64,000 nucleotides of DNA from Daucus carota subsp. sativus (GCF_001625215.2 NC_030381.2:5109131-5173130); one strand, 5' to 3'; positions 25,701-39,500 are shown, counted from the first letter of the stretch. The notes: generated from the letters alone by a model not told the origin. Translations and numbers: made by a program.

Positions 25701-26400
25701 CCTCGCTTCTCCTTTATATAAGTATATATTGATGATTGATTGATGATTTGATTATTAAAGTAGATTTTATTCTATATTCTGATTCTATTTACTCTAATTT
25801 TCCGAATGTATCAACAGATTTTATGAAGTGATTTATTCACAAGTGAAATAAATTTTATATTTATATAAAATTAAATATATATATATGTGTATAGCACACT
25901 AAAATCCACCTGCAACTTTGCAACTTTGATGATGAAATTCGTATTATATTTATTTTGTAATATATTTACTAAATTATTCCTGTAAATATCAATGTGAATT
26001 GTTTTATTTATTCATTATAAGAAAAGAGGGAAAAAAAGAGAGAAAAAAAGGACTATTCACCCATGATGTTAATCTTGAACAAGCTTCTAGTAAAAGTGAA
26101 CAGCTTTTGGGGAGCAAATAAGAATGGCCCCTTCCCTCATTCCTAAACCCCACCAATATTTACCATCAATGGCATCCAAGAATTTCTTGTATCTTTCTGC
26201 CCCATCTCTCTCCCATTGAAATCTCTCCTCTCTCTCCTTCACCCCTTCCCCCCCATCAGCAGTGTCATTGACCCAACTGAGTGCCAATCAACTGCATTAT
26301 TGACTTTGACACCAAAAGGAAAGAAACAAATAAAGGGTACTTAAGAAAATAAAAAAAGTTCACATCTTTATCACAATTCTTGATTCTTGCACAAAACCAG
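22707..26400. other. long AT-rich repeat-laden spacer
   Basis: No protein gene is supported. It contains a tandem duplication of about 52-60 bp at 23385-23480 (tgcatttaaatctat in both units), a 17-bp hairpin at 23673-23709, and a poly(A) run at about 24026-24041. The poly(A) run follows a sequence that could be the 3' tail of a LINE or SINE (about 23870-24025). A motif ccgcgcgttgcggcggcc at about 25111 heads an AT-rich repeat (two similar arms with ttaatatttgta at 25140-25250) of a type common in plant mobile debris. Bases 26087-26290 are GC-richer and CT-rich, perhaps the distal promoter of the NAL1 gene. Confidence 0.4.
23673..23709. repeat. 17-bp perfect-loop hairpin
   Basis: The arm tatatctagccaaaggg (23673-23689) pairs with ccctttggttagatata (23693-23709) across a 3-base loop with one G-T pair. 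It may be the tip of a foldback element. A microRNA is unlikely because the stem is too short. Confidence 0.6.
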
Positions 26401-27656
26401 CATTCGCTATTGATATGCCAGTCTTTTTACTAAATAAAGTTGTGTACTTTTGCAGTTTTGTGATCATTTGTTGATTGTGTTCATACTGCCACTATTTGAT
26501 TCTTGATCAAGTGTTTCACTTGCACAAGCTTCTGGTTAGATAAAGATAGTTGAGTGGGTGCTAGCCTGCTAGGGAATGGAAATCTTGATGAGGGCTTGCT
26601 GTTGATTTCAAATTCAACAGTGTCACCATTGCTAAAAGGTGAGATTTTTTTTTGCTGCAAAGCCACCATTTTTATTTGAGCCCAATGTCTGTTTCTGCTT
26701 GCTTGATTTATATGGTTGATCGGTCTTGCTTGGTATGTGAATGTATATAGATATATAAAAGGTACATGCTCAGTTATCCGGCTTAGAGCGGGTTCTGAGG
26801 AGAGCAGGATGTGCGCAACTATTTGGAGAATGTATATAAACATGTTTAGAATTTATTTGAATTTATAGTTGTCACTATACTGCTTTGTGAAGTTCATGTA
26901 TCAAATATTGCAGATTTCATGTATTGTCCTTGAACTGGTGATTGGGATATGTTAACCATGTTCCCCATTTCTTTATGTTAAATTAGTTAGCTCAGTGCAT
27001 TCAGATTTTTCATCCTCATGTGGTTTTTCAGAATAAAAATGAGTTTATCAAGCCTTTATTAGTTTTTTCGGTTAAGTTTCTTCTTTTCGTGCTGTCACCA
27101 ATTTAAAAACATTATCACAGTCATTACTCAGCTATTTTGTTTTTAGTTTAATGGAGTCTCTGCTGTACAGGAGCAGCATGAGTGGGTTGACTTGTATATG
27201 ATCAGCATGAGTGGGGTTGACTGACTTAATTGGACACCTCTAAATTATTTTGTTGCTTTTCTTGTATCACTCTTAACTTTTCAGTGTCAGAGTTCTTTGA
27301 TTAAGAAATTTCATATAGGTAATTACTTCGAACTTTTATCATTCTCATCATTTTCACTTCATAAATTGGTTTCTGACAGATATATAAATTATATATATAT
27401 GATTGTGGTGTGATCAGTTTGGTGTATGAGTTTTTTGTTCATGGCTTCCTTTTGGCTTTTTGCTCGAAATGATCAAAGTTATTAATGTTATGTTAGAAGC
27501 TAGCAATTTAACTCTTACTTCACTACTAGATTTCTTATCCTCTTTTTTGCTGGCTAAAGCTCATGCATGCTAATACTTAACATATATACTAGATTGAGGT
27601 TTTTCCTTGACACTTTTACGAGTACTTGGACCAATGTTATGTAGGGAAGCTTGAAA
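26401..27656 (+). promoter_or_regulatory. probable leader and 5'UTR intron of the NAL1 gene
   Basis: A likely first exon ends at AAAAG|GTGAG near 26638. An acceptor (TTATGTAG) at about 27643 precedes the ATG at 27657 by 13 bases. Together they give a 5'UTR intron of about 1 kb. The transcription start was not fixed. Confidence 0.5.
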
Positions 27657-30600
27657 ATGGAGAAAACAAGAAGTGATTCAAAACATAATCCTTTTGGTTC
27701 AGCACCATCAGCCGAATCATCTCTGGATCTGGAAAGAAACTACTGCAAACATACTACACGAAGTTCTTCACCGTTACAGGCTTATCCATCATGTTGTCAG
27801 TTTAGCGAGAGCAGTGCTGCCTACTTCTCGTGGCCTACTAGCAGCCGCTTGAATGATGCAGCTGATGATAGGTTAGAATACTTTCGAAACCTGCAGAAGG
27901 GTGTTTTGCCAGAAACTTATGGGCGACTGCCTGAGGGGCAGCAGGCTACCACTTTACTTGATGTTATGACAGTCAGGGCCTACCATAGCAAAATCTTGCG
28001 TCGATTTAGTCTTGGGACAGCAGTTGGTTTTCGTATTCGGGGTGGTTGTCTGACTAACATACCGGCCATTCTTGTCTTTGTTGCTCGAAAAGTTAACAGC
28101 CAGTGGCTTAACTACAATCAATGTTTACCCACTGCTCTTGAGGTAACTCGGTTGTTTTAGCCTTCAAGTATTTGCTTATATCCTATATACATGTTATGTT
28201 TCCCTAATACATTTCAAGACTTGACTATTACTTGTGGTGGTCCCAGGCTAGAAGGAACATAAATTTATGTAACTTCTTGGTGACATTCTTTTTTAAATCT
28301 TTAAACTTGACAAGACAACTGCCCTAAATGCTCAGGCTTCAGTGATCTTTACATCTTTGCCGTATATATATGTTTTTAAAATTTAAACTTGACAAGACTC
28401 CTTTGCTTAATTGAACAGGGACCTGGAGGTGTATGGTGCGATGTAGACGTTGTTGAGTTTTCTTACTTTGGTGCACCTGCTGTAACTCCTAAGGAAGAAT
28501 TTTACACAGAGCTGGCAGATGGTTTGCGTGGAAGTGATCCATTCCTTGGCTCTGGTTCCCAGGTGCCGTTCTCATATATATTCATTCAAAAGTATGGGCT
28601 GTGAAGAAATTTGTATATGATTTATTTTATCATCAGTTTATCACAGTTCTAGTGATAGGGGAAGGCTATCATTAATTTATCATTATATTTCTCAACAATG
28701 TTAGTGTACAAAATTATATAGGAAAGGAACCTTTTCTGCTTGAGAATCAATGGCAGCACAAGTTAGTACGGTGATATAGTACAATGAGATAGCTTTGTCT
28801 ACTGTTTTTGTCACACATATTGCGATTTTGCACTGAGGTGAGTAGTTTCTGTAGACAATAGGCAACTGTTGCTGCTGAAAAACTTGTCAGTTAGAGCCGC
28901 TGTTTTCCTACAGGTATTACTCTCACTCGTGTAAGGTATTAAGCTAATTTGAGAATTGACCAGAAAATGTTCACTGTTATCTTCTAAACTATCCGGATAT
29001 TTTAGAGATTGATTGTTTCTGACTTTTTGGACTTTGCACCGTATGCAAGGCAGTGAGGCACCTGACACTAAATTAAGTTAAATGAACCTGACAGCATATT
29101 TTTGTGGTGTTTGTTTTTCTAATTCCATTATTTTTTTCTTTTGGTTGTTCATCTTTTTAAAATTAATTTCTTCCATAGCTAGGTTGCTAGCCAAGTGACA
29201 TATGGAACCTTGGGTGCTATCGTGAAAAGCCGCTCTGGAAAGCGACAAGTTGGTTTCCTGACTAACCGACATGTGGCAGTTGACCTGGATTACCCAAACC
29301 AGAAAATGTTTCATCCTTTGCCACCAAGCCTTGGACCTGGGGTGTATCTTGGTGCGGTTGAGAGAGCAACATCTTTCATAACAGATGATCTTTGGTATGG
29401 CATCTTTGCTGGGACGAACCCAGGTACTTATATATAAATCACATATGTCTAATTTGCAGCAACTATATATTCTACTTCACCATTGTAAGGATATTCCTAA
29501 TACATTTAGACTAGGTATAATATTGTTTTAGAAAACAAGAGCAACAAACTAACTAGGACCTGTGAAAATCAACCTGTAATTTTCTGTGATTCAGTGAAAC
29601 AATTTTTTTGTAGACATGGGTTTGGAGTCGCGGAAAAAGATTGCAATACTGTGGTCTGTTTAGCATGGCACATGAGTTCGTCTGTGTCACTTTAATTGTA
29701 GAATATTTTGGTTTGTTTTCATAAAGCAATCTCTGTCAGTTCTCAATTACTCTGATTGAAACCAGTTCCATGTAACCTTAGCCCTAAATTAAATATCAAT
29801 CTACTTCTGTACAAATTTATTATACAAGTAGCTAGTTTCACAATTGCTAATATTGCTATTGATTAAGTTATCTTTAAATATTATTCTGAAGTTAGTTTTT
29901 CCTAAATCCTCGTGTACTCTTGCTTCCGTGTATGATAATCGAGACAGTGATTTTGCAGAAACTTTTGTTCGAGCTGATGGTGCTTTCATTGCTTTTGCGG
30001 AAAGCTTCAATATATCCAACGTATCTACATCTGTAAAGGGCATAGGTGACATTGGTGAAGTCAACACCATAGACTTGCAGTCTTCAATTAACAGCCTGAT
30101 TGGCAGACAAGTGATGAAAGTAGGACGAAGCTCTGGTTTGACAACTGGGACGATAATGGCTTATGCTTTGGAGTACAATGACGAGAAAGGGATCTGTTTC
30201 TTAACTGACTTTCTTGTAGTTGGGGAGAACCAGCAAACTTTTGATCTTGAAGGTGACAGTGGAAGCCTAATTCTTCTTGCAGGTCAAAATGGTGACAAAC
30301 CGAGGCCTGTTGGGATCATTTGGGGTGGCACAGCTAATCGTGGTCGTCTGAAGTTAAAGGTTGGTCAACCTCCAGAGAATTGGACAAGTGGAGTTGATCT
30401 GGGGCGCCTTCTTGATCTCCTCGAACTTGATCTCATAACAACTGCAGAAGCTCTTCAAGGTTTTGCAATTTTAAAAATACACAATAGTTTCTTTTTTCTT
30501 TTATTCAAAAAAGTTCGGATCACTCTAAAAAAATTTTGAGAAAAAAATTGTTATGTTAAATGTTAGGCATATCGCATATCCTCTTCATTTTGAGGGCACC

Positions 30601-31359
30601 ATCTAGACATAAGGTTTATTTCCGGCCAATTGGTAGTAAAGAGCCAAAAAGTTTAGCATAGACGTATCATGTATCAAAGTTAACTAGGGCATAGGATCTG
30701 CCATATCACCTTGTCATATATCTTTGCCTGCCAAGTAGTAGCATTTGGTAATTGGTTGTAAATTAGCTTATTATATTTCTGCAGGATGTATGTTATATTT
30801 ACATAACAAAATTCGTTTTCGAGGTGTTTAATCGAACTCAAGTACTCGACATGTTCTAGACTGGCAGTATATATTTTGCATGGCTTCTCATCAAACAGAC
30901 ATTTTCCTTCTATTTACAACCTTATCGGCTTGTTTTTTAACAGCATCTGTACGGGATCAAAGGAATGCTTCAACTGCTGGAATGAATTTGGCTTTTGGAG
31001 AGTCTTCTCCCCATGAGATGCAACAACTTCAAGCATGTGCTGAAAAAGTATCCAAGCCACTCGAGACAATTCCTACAGAAGGTGCATCTCATTGCAGGAT
31101 TACCCGCCAATTCATGCGCAGGGAGTTTCACATTGAAGGCGGTAGTACACTTGCTCCAAATGTTGAACATCAATATATTCCAAGCGCAGCAGGTACATCT
31201 ATCATGCATCAAAACAATAAACAGGACAATGTAGATTCAGAAAGCCTTCCGGCATTGAGGAGTTGTGAAGATATTTCTATTTCACTGCAGTTGGGCGAGC
31301 CCGGGCAGAAGAGACGGAAACAGTTTGATTATTTATCGGTCACTGAAGATCAAAACTAA
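27657..31359 (+). CDS. NAL1: NARROW LEAF 1-like trypsin-fold protease
   Basis: Five exons in phase: 27657-28142, 28419-28562, 29183-29423, 29959-30459 and 30944-31359, about 595 residues against 582 recalled for rice NAL1. Long stretches agree with rice NAL1, including AAYFSWPTS, KILRRFSLGTAVGFRIR, IPAILVFVARKV, GPGGVWCDVDVVEFSY and QVGFLTNRHVAVDLDYPNQK. The serine-protease triad fits His240 (TNRHVAV), Asp297 (VRADGAF) and Ser391 (EGDSGSL), matching His233/Asp291/Ser385 of rice. The C-terminal region (last exon) is diverged and ends with ISLQLGEPGQKRRKQ, an EAR-like SLQLG motif next to a basic patch that could serve nuclear import. In rice the gene controls leaf width, vein number and polar auxin transport. 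The start is set by the first ATG after the splice acceptor. Confidence 0.94.
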
Positions 31360-32503
31360 CGGAGAATTTTTGCCTGGTACTGTAAGTACATTCGATGCCT
31401 CGAATCTCAGGTTGCGAGTAAACTAAAGTTTTGTCAGCAGAAAATATAGAATAAAGTCGAGAGTGACTACCCTCTGCTAATACCTGTGGTAGCCTGGTAT
31501 GTGCTATCAATATCTCTGGATCCTAATGTTTAGGAGATATTTGTATGTAGAAAATCCGAGTACTAGTAGTCAATTAGCATGAATAAGTTGCTTTTTTGTA
31601 ATTTGAAATGTGTATAAATTATAAGATCAAGACACATGGTGCAGTATATGTATATTTTCATAATATGAAATAATTTCATGTTCCGAAAAATTTGAAGTTC
31701 TGAATATTGAACATCACAGCAAGAAGGAGAAAAACTTCATATACCACAATTTTCATATGAAATATTCCAAGAATCGATAATAAATGATCTAAAATATCAT
31801 TTATTAACGCCGAATCAACTATTAACCAATACACTAATCTAACATTTTTCTGAATTCGACTTTATCTCACGCCCAAAATTGACAAATTGTATTTGTGAAC
31901 TTTAAGATACCAAATTTTACTTAAATATCTCTTTCTTCTTTTTTTCTTTCGAGAAAAAGAAATTTCAATAACCACAAATTATTAAAAACCCGATCCCACA
32001 CATTTTATATCATAATCATAATTATTTTAAAATAAAATATAAATGACACTTCATGAAAAGTGAACACCAAAGCTAAAAGTAAAATCAACGAAATCGAATT
32101 CCCATAAATTACTTCAAATTATAATTTTATCTACAGTAATATTAAAACAACAAATAAAAGAAAAGGAATAGTAAACTAGTAATCAACCAATTTGACATAT
32201 TTGATCATAAATAATATTGAAAAAGACTCGAAGCGTAATAATAAATATTCAACTACTCAATTTAAATACGCAATTGCATAAAACACCGAAATAAAGTTTG
32301 AACAAGACTCCTAGTCGACAAAATAACCAATAATTACGTACCACAAATCACACTCATTCTCCATCTCTGTATCTATCTGTATCTATATATCATCACCTTA
32401 TCTATTTTGACCCCTAATTTTCCCCAATTTGAAACCCTAATTCCCCAAATCTCAATTCGATTGCAAGTAACTTTGTGTCTGTAATTGATTAGGGTTTTGA
32501 GAT
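31360..32503. other. spacer between NAL1 and the LCAT4-like gene
   Basis: The first 300 bases are probably the NAL1 3'UTR. The rest is AT-rich, with pyrimidine-rich sequence and tatctatatatc near 32380-32400 that may be the core promoter of the next gene. No repeat or gene is seen. Confidence 0.45.
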
Positions 32504-32738
32504 ATGGCGGTGTTGTTGGAAGACCTAGTGCGAGCAATTGAGCTTTGGTTGAAGCTACTGAAGAAACCGGAGCCTTATGTTGACCCGAATCTTGACCCGG
32601 TTTTACTAGTTCCGGGTATTGCTGGATCGATATTGAAAGCTGTTGATGACAAGGGGAAGGAGGAGCGTGTTTGGGTCCGGATTTTCGGGTCGGATCGTGA
32701 GTTTTGCACTAAGCTTTGGTCCAAGTTTGATCCTCAGT

Positions 32739-32788
<50 letters not shown>

Positions 32789-35700
32789 CCTCCCTCCCTC
32801 CCTCTGTCCCTCGCTCTCCCTCCCTCTCTCTCTCTCTCTCTGTATATGTTTTGTTAGTTGTAATTTGGAATACTTGAATTGAATGACTGAAGTAGATATT
32901 TGATTTTACGGTAGTGATCGGAGTGTATATTGCGTTTTGGTAGTGTAATAAGTGATGTGGAGTCTGATGTTTCGGGTTTTGTTGTAACAGGAAAATCTGT
33001 TTCTTTGGATCAGAAGACGAATATTGTGGTCCCTGAGGATAGAGATGGACTTTATGCAATTGATGTATTGGATCCTGATATGGTACGTTTTGTATCATAT
33101 CTGCGGTGTAGTTGTTGATTTAGCTTATTAAGAGTTTGTGATTGTATTTTTTGTTTTTGGTGTGGCTGAATAATTGGAACTTAAATTGTGAGTTGTGTAG
33201 GCTTTTATGATGATAAGAAAGACTACATCTAATATGCAATAACATGATAGCGTAGCAGTGCAAATGCTGAAGTAGATTAAATAAGGAGAATGAATTCTTT
33301 CTTAGGCAATGAGTAAGAAATGTACATGCCATATATTGGATCCAACAGTGCACTGTAAATGCCATATATTGGGTCGAAGAGTGGATCAGACGCACACATC
33401 TCTGGGGCAATAATTTGCCTTTGCATTCATAATAAATCACGAGAATGCGTTCAATAGAAATTATGAGAATATTCGGGGTGTCAGAGAATTGAAACCCAAA
33501 CCGAGCTCTGATATGATACCATATTAAGTAATTAAGTTAACCATTTACCAAAAACCTAAGGAAGAGGATCATATTAAACTCAAACAAAATTGCTTACAAA
33601 AGCAAATGAGGAATGTATAGTTGAAGTGCTCTGTCCGAAAAAAATAAGCGTGTCGGATGAAATTTCCGTCGTAAAGCATTTTGGTGGCTAAGTTTCTGAA
33701 TATTTGTTGGCGAAGCTTTGCTTTTATTTTTGTAAAAAGTTTTCAACAGGGCTCACACCCACTTCTGTAAATAATAAAAGCAAAGTCGAGCCATCATTTT
33801 TACTAATAGCCACCTTTTTGAAAGACCGAAGTCGTATATGGCCTCCACATTGCAATTCGGAGATTCCAGTCATCAAAGCTGCAATTAATAGGGTTTAGGG
33901 ATGGCAATATAATCCGGTCTGATGCATACCCGATCTTGTTGAAATATAAGCATAAGATCCATAAAGGGGCCTCCTCTAACACCTTATGGTTTTAGATGGA
34001 TTGGTTCCCTACATGGTATTAGAGCTCTAGTCTGCGGGAGGTCTCGGGTTTGAGCCCCTGCCACCCCCAATATTCTCATAATTTAAAATGGTCACGAAGA
34101 CAATTTATACCCCAAAGATGGGTGCCCGTGATCCACTCTTCAACCCAAATAATGGGATTTCGAGTGAAGGGGAGTGTTTAAATATAAGCATAAGATCCAT
34201 AAAGGGGCCTCCCCTTACACCTTAAGGTTTTAGATGAATTGGTTCTCTACAGATCTGTTCTGATCCGACTGGATATTCCTGAACCCGAAATTCGGGATTT
34301 GGATTTAAAGTGGTAGCTAAAGTGGCAAAGGGTCATATTGACTTTGCAATTTACTTTAAAAAAATGAATGATAGCCTAGTTTCACATATCTGTATCCAAT
34401 AAACACACCCAAACATAAGTTGAATCTTGAATACTAACTAAATTAAATGCTTTACTTGTATATACTCGATAGAAGTCATATGCAATTATTTAAGTCAACT
34501 TCAACAACACATCATTTTAACTTTTTGACCTACTTTAATCTACCTAAGCATTTTCGTACTTGCTAATCAGTTTTAGTATATGATCGTGGGTAAGGTATTC
34601 TGATTTTATATTTTGTTTTTTTTGCAGATCATTGGGCGTGATGGGGTAAATTATTTTCATGATATGATTGTGGAAATGACCAAGTGGGGTTACCAAGAGG
34701 GGAAAACACTTTTTGGTTTTGGATATGATTTTCGACAAAGCAACAGGTAGCATCTCATAGCTTAGCAATATGTTTTAACTATGAAATTAGTCATTTATTT
34801 TGTCATAAGATATACATATATCGAAATTTATTAGTTCTAAGTACAAGGGGAGGGGGAATGAAAATCTAGTCCCATGAATTTTGTCAGGGGGAAGGGTGGG
34901 GTATGAAGTGCTGTAACTAGGCTATAAGGAATTCCTTTTTATACATATACATAACTTTTTTGTTTTATTTAATTTTTTTTCTTGTTTAGATACTTTAAAT
35001 CCAGGAAGCTGGGATACTAGATTACCCAACGCACCCCCAACTGATACTCAAATTATTTTTACAATCCCTGCTTAACAGTACTAATGTTCATTTATATTCT
35101 GTAAGTATTAAAAGTTTTTACATGAATTTTTGTTGATGCTTATGTTATGCATATGACTCAATGTACATAAAGTTTTTAGTTTTGATCGTTTACATCATTC
35201 ATAACATTAAATATATATTTATAATTTATTAAATATGCAGCAGCACCTCACACCTGTATATTGTATTATCATATTTGTCGTAGCTGTGTATGCCTACACT
35301 ATGCCCTCGTATCTCTTATGGTTGCCTCGTACATCTAAATTATAAATGACATATCTCTGCATATCTCACTATACGAGATGACGTATAATGTGCCTCTCTC
35401 TGGAGTTCTGAGTGGTCAGATTAAGAATTAGTCTCTTTACATCTACGAACTGATTCTCCTTTTATAAACTTATGATTTAGGCTGTGGAATTTATTAAATC
35501 CCTTGGTAATACTACTAGTATATCTTTCACGCGGAATGAGGAAACATTCTCACCTCAAGAGGGTTCTGCCGAAAATTGTGCAACTCATTTATCACTCCGT
35601 GTTCCTTCAGCTGCTACCTAGCCCTTGAATGGGCTGAGTCGTTTTTGACCAGTTGTTGTTCGATTAGGTAAAGTCTTCCCTAGCAGCTCTAAACTTAAAA

Positions 35701-36500
35701 TAGGAGAAATCGAACTCAAAGATATAAAAAAGCCAAATACAAACAATGGCAGATCTGTTAAATAAAGCCAGTGAGTGGCATGAAAAGATGTTCCCAAACC
35801 TATTCAGTTTTTTCGATAATAAAGCATGTAACTGAGCATTGTGATCATACTTGAAAAATGTTAAACCCTGATAATCAAGTTTATGTCGTATCCAACTGAA
35901 GCGAAGTTCTCTGATAGAATGTCACCAACACCGCTATTCAGAGTTTATATCAAGTTGAACTCGAACCCATCAAACTTAATGAACCAAACTCAATTTCGAG
36001 TTTAAATTGAACTTGGTTCCTTGAACACTACAATTTTATATTTTGCAGGCTCTGCTCATTTCCTTTACAGCCCTGTTGTTATCCATTATATCATATATGG
36101 CATACAATCACTTTAACCCATGTCTTTAATGCATTCTTCATTAGATGGGCACTGTCCACCACATGTACTCCCAACTTTGTCAATTACCCTGAGATTGTGT
36201 TTGGTAACTTGAAACTCATTTATAATTATAGATTTCAAGTGACATGAATTGAGTTGCCATTTCAAATTCTCAAATTTACAGTTGAATTTGAATACTTGGA
36301 ATTTTTTCAAATCTAAATCCAAATGCTCTTGATTATTATAACATGTTATTTGTGCAAGTCCATAATTTAAATCAAATCCAAGTTCCCAAACAAGTCATAA
36401 AATGAATTGTCTATCATGCATATCCATGTCTAACTGCTTGGTGTCGAACACTACTTGTAACATATCTAATTACCGCTAATTCCATATGGGAGACTCTTGT

Positions 36501-36556
<56 letters not shown>

Positions 36557-39500
36557 ATTTGTTTTCTAGGAAAACATGTCTTTTGTTGGCAGTTAGCAGC
36601 TAAAAAACTTTGGTCCAGACGTTTAGCTGTCTCTAAAATGATTCCTTCAGCATGCATGACCTTGTATAACTGTTGAGTGTCAATCACGGTGCAGAGTTGT
36701 GATAACATAACTAATTACCACTAGAACTGCATGGGAGATTCTTTTCGAAAACATTTTTAGCGGTTTCTGGGAAATTAAGTCTTTGGTTAGCAGTTGAAAG
36801 AATTTTGTCCAAACATTCTGCTGTCTAGAGTCTTCTTTTTTTTAGGGGTAACTAAAGTGACAGCTAGATGATTTCTGTTGGAATATATTTGGACATTCTT
36901 ACTGTAAATTGTGGCTTTCTCTATGAATGTAGCACCAAGCAAAGTGATATCAGGGTCGAGTCAAGGTGTATCTTGTTTCTAATTTATATTGATCAAACAA
37001 TGATTCCATAATTTTCTTCTTGATGAGAAGTTTTGTCCTAGGGCTATCATTATTAGCTACTTATTCTCTTATGTGTTAGAAATTAAGATATTGGACATCC
37101 TCTCAGTTATGTGGTTATTATTGTAAATGATACCCTGATATCCACTTGCTTGCTTACCTGTTCATATATTAGGTTTAAAGAAACATTGGAGCAGTTTGCT
37201 GCAAAACTGGAGCTTATGTTCACTGCTGCAGGAGGAAAAAAGATTAACATTATATCCCATTCTATGGGCGGCCTCCTGGTTAAATGCTTCATGAGCCTGC
37301 ATAGCGATGTATGCATGCACATATTTTAATATTTTTACTCGTTAAAACTATCTTGCTATATTTTTCTTGACTTCTTAATGTGGGCTTCTTGGTTCCATGT
37401 CCTGGTTGGTCTTTAAATGTAACTCACGTTGGAGAATATTATCATCATGCAGTTATTTGAACGTTATGTGAAGAATTGGATTGCAATTGCCGCTCCATTT
37501 CAAGGTATTTAGCCCTTTAGTATGTAGCATTTGTACAGAGTAAGCTTCTGGGTGGATATCTTGCACAACTACTTTAAATGACATACATAAGCTGAAAATT
37601 GATTCTTGTAAAAATACTAGTAGGTCATGACTTTTAGAATCTGAACTCATGTTATAGATTAGTCCCTGTAAGGACTAAAGCATCTCATCCAACAAATTAT
37701 TCATTGTCTTTACTTTCACCTAGATATAAGATAATACACAAGTTGTTGACATTATGCGAACTACCCTTATATGCATTCTGCTGAGTATCAATCCAGTTTC
37801 CTATAATTTATTATATGAAATAATCATTAATTAAAATAGTGAATGATAAAAGTAGTGACTCGCTATATTATATATTAATTACTTGCAGGTGCACCTGGTT
37901 ATGTCACATCTTCCTTTTTGAATGGGATGTCGTTTGTAGAAGGATGGCAACAGAATTTTTTCGTCTCAAAATGGCACATGCACCAGTTGGTATGTATTGA
38001 TGAACACTCATCTTAAATTATATCTTACTTACGGGATATTGTTTTACTTGATATCATTGGAACTATATTCCGTAATGGTAATTCGTTTGTATTCAAGGCA
38101 AGCTAAACTTAAATCTGTTCCCTTATGAGAAATGTAGATAGGATTATGAACCTCAATCTTATGGTGAACCCATATGGATATCTTTACAGAGAAATGTAGG
38201 ACTTGTCAGAGTGACTGTAGTGCTTACTGCTATTCGCATCGCAAATATTACCCTCCCTATTGACAATGAACACTTTCGAATGTTTTATATTTCTTCAATT
38301 AATTAATATATCTATTTGACATACTTGGATGGGGCTGCTACTGTCCCAATTATTTCCTGGGTTTGGTAATTGGGAATGCCAGTATTTGTTCAGGTTATAT
38401 CCCTTCCTAAAAGCTAATATGAAGTATCTTTGGTACGATTTGGTTTGGGATATTCGAAGTATCTTTATTTTGGTTTAAAAGTTCAGTACACTGGTTATGT
38501 TCATGGACTCCCAGGTCCATAATAGTCCTCTTTGCAAGTCACTTGTGTATTTTTACTGTTAATATGTTTTTTATAAATAAAACATTACTGTCAATTATTA
38601 TATTGTATACAATAAATTTCTAATCTCATGTTTTGACATTTTTGTCTTTGTAATTGATGACTGACAGTGTTTCATGTTTCAGTTAATCGAATGTCCGTCA
38701 TTGTATGAACTGATGGCTTGTCCCGATTTTAGTTGGGAACACGTTCCACTTTTACAATTTTGGAAGGAGAATCTCGATGTTGATGGAAACTCCAGCATTT
38801 TATTGGAGTCTTATTCCCCAGTGGAAGCTGTATCAGTTCTCACTCAAGCACTCTCAGTAAATAAGGTATAATATCTTTGTTTTGTGGATGGTATCTTCTC
38901 AAAGGAGGATGATATTCAATAAACTTGGCATGATTGTCTAGTTCAAGGCATAATTTTGACCTCATTATACATACTGTTATTTATTTGAAAAACTGTAATG
39001 TTTTCATGATGTCATAGAAGAATTAAAGTAAGTCAGTACTTTATCTATTGCATGATGTCATTTTCATGTGCAATCTGGAAGTTTCAACCCGAGTTCTTTT
39101 ATATGTTGAGCACTTGAGCCTCCATTATATACTATAAACTAGTCTAAGTGTTCTCCTCGACTTCTGTTCCCCATTTTTTTATTTTGCACCAACCTCTAAT
39201 TATGCCCAAGAAAACCTGATATAAAAAATTATGTTCAGGCTCTGATGCTACATTCTTTTTAATAAATGCTTACATCGTCAATTCCGCTGAGAATTTCAAC
39301 TGGTTTACCAGTTGTCTTCACGAAAGATTTGAGCTTATGCTTTGCTTTAATATGACACAGTGACTTTTCTTTTACAGATTAACTACGATGGGGCGGATAT
39401 ACCTTTACCATTTAACTTAGAGATATTAAAATGGGCGAATGAGACAAAAAAGGTCCTATCTCGTGCCAAGGTTCCTCCTGGAGTTAAGTTCTACAATATA

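Noticed and set aside
26087-26287. Minus-strand ORF of 66 codons upstream of NAL1.
   Set aside because: Low-complexity GA-rich sense, no family recognised; more likely CT-rich promoter DNA.
32643-32882. Ser/Leu-rich ORFs over the CT microsatellite (also at 62137-62371).
   Set aside because: Translation of simple repeats, not genes.
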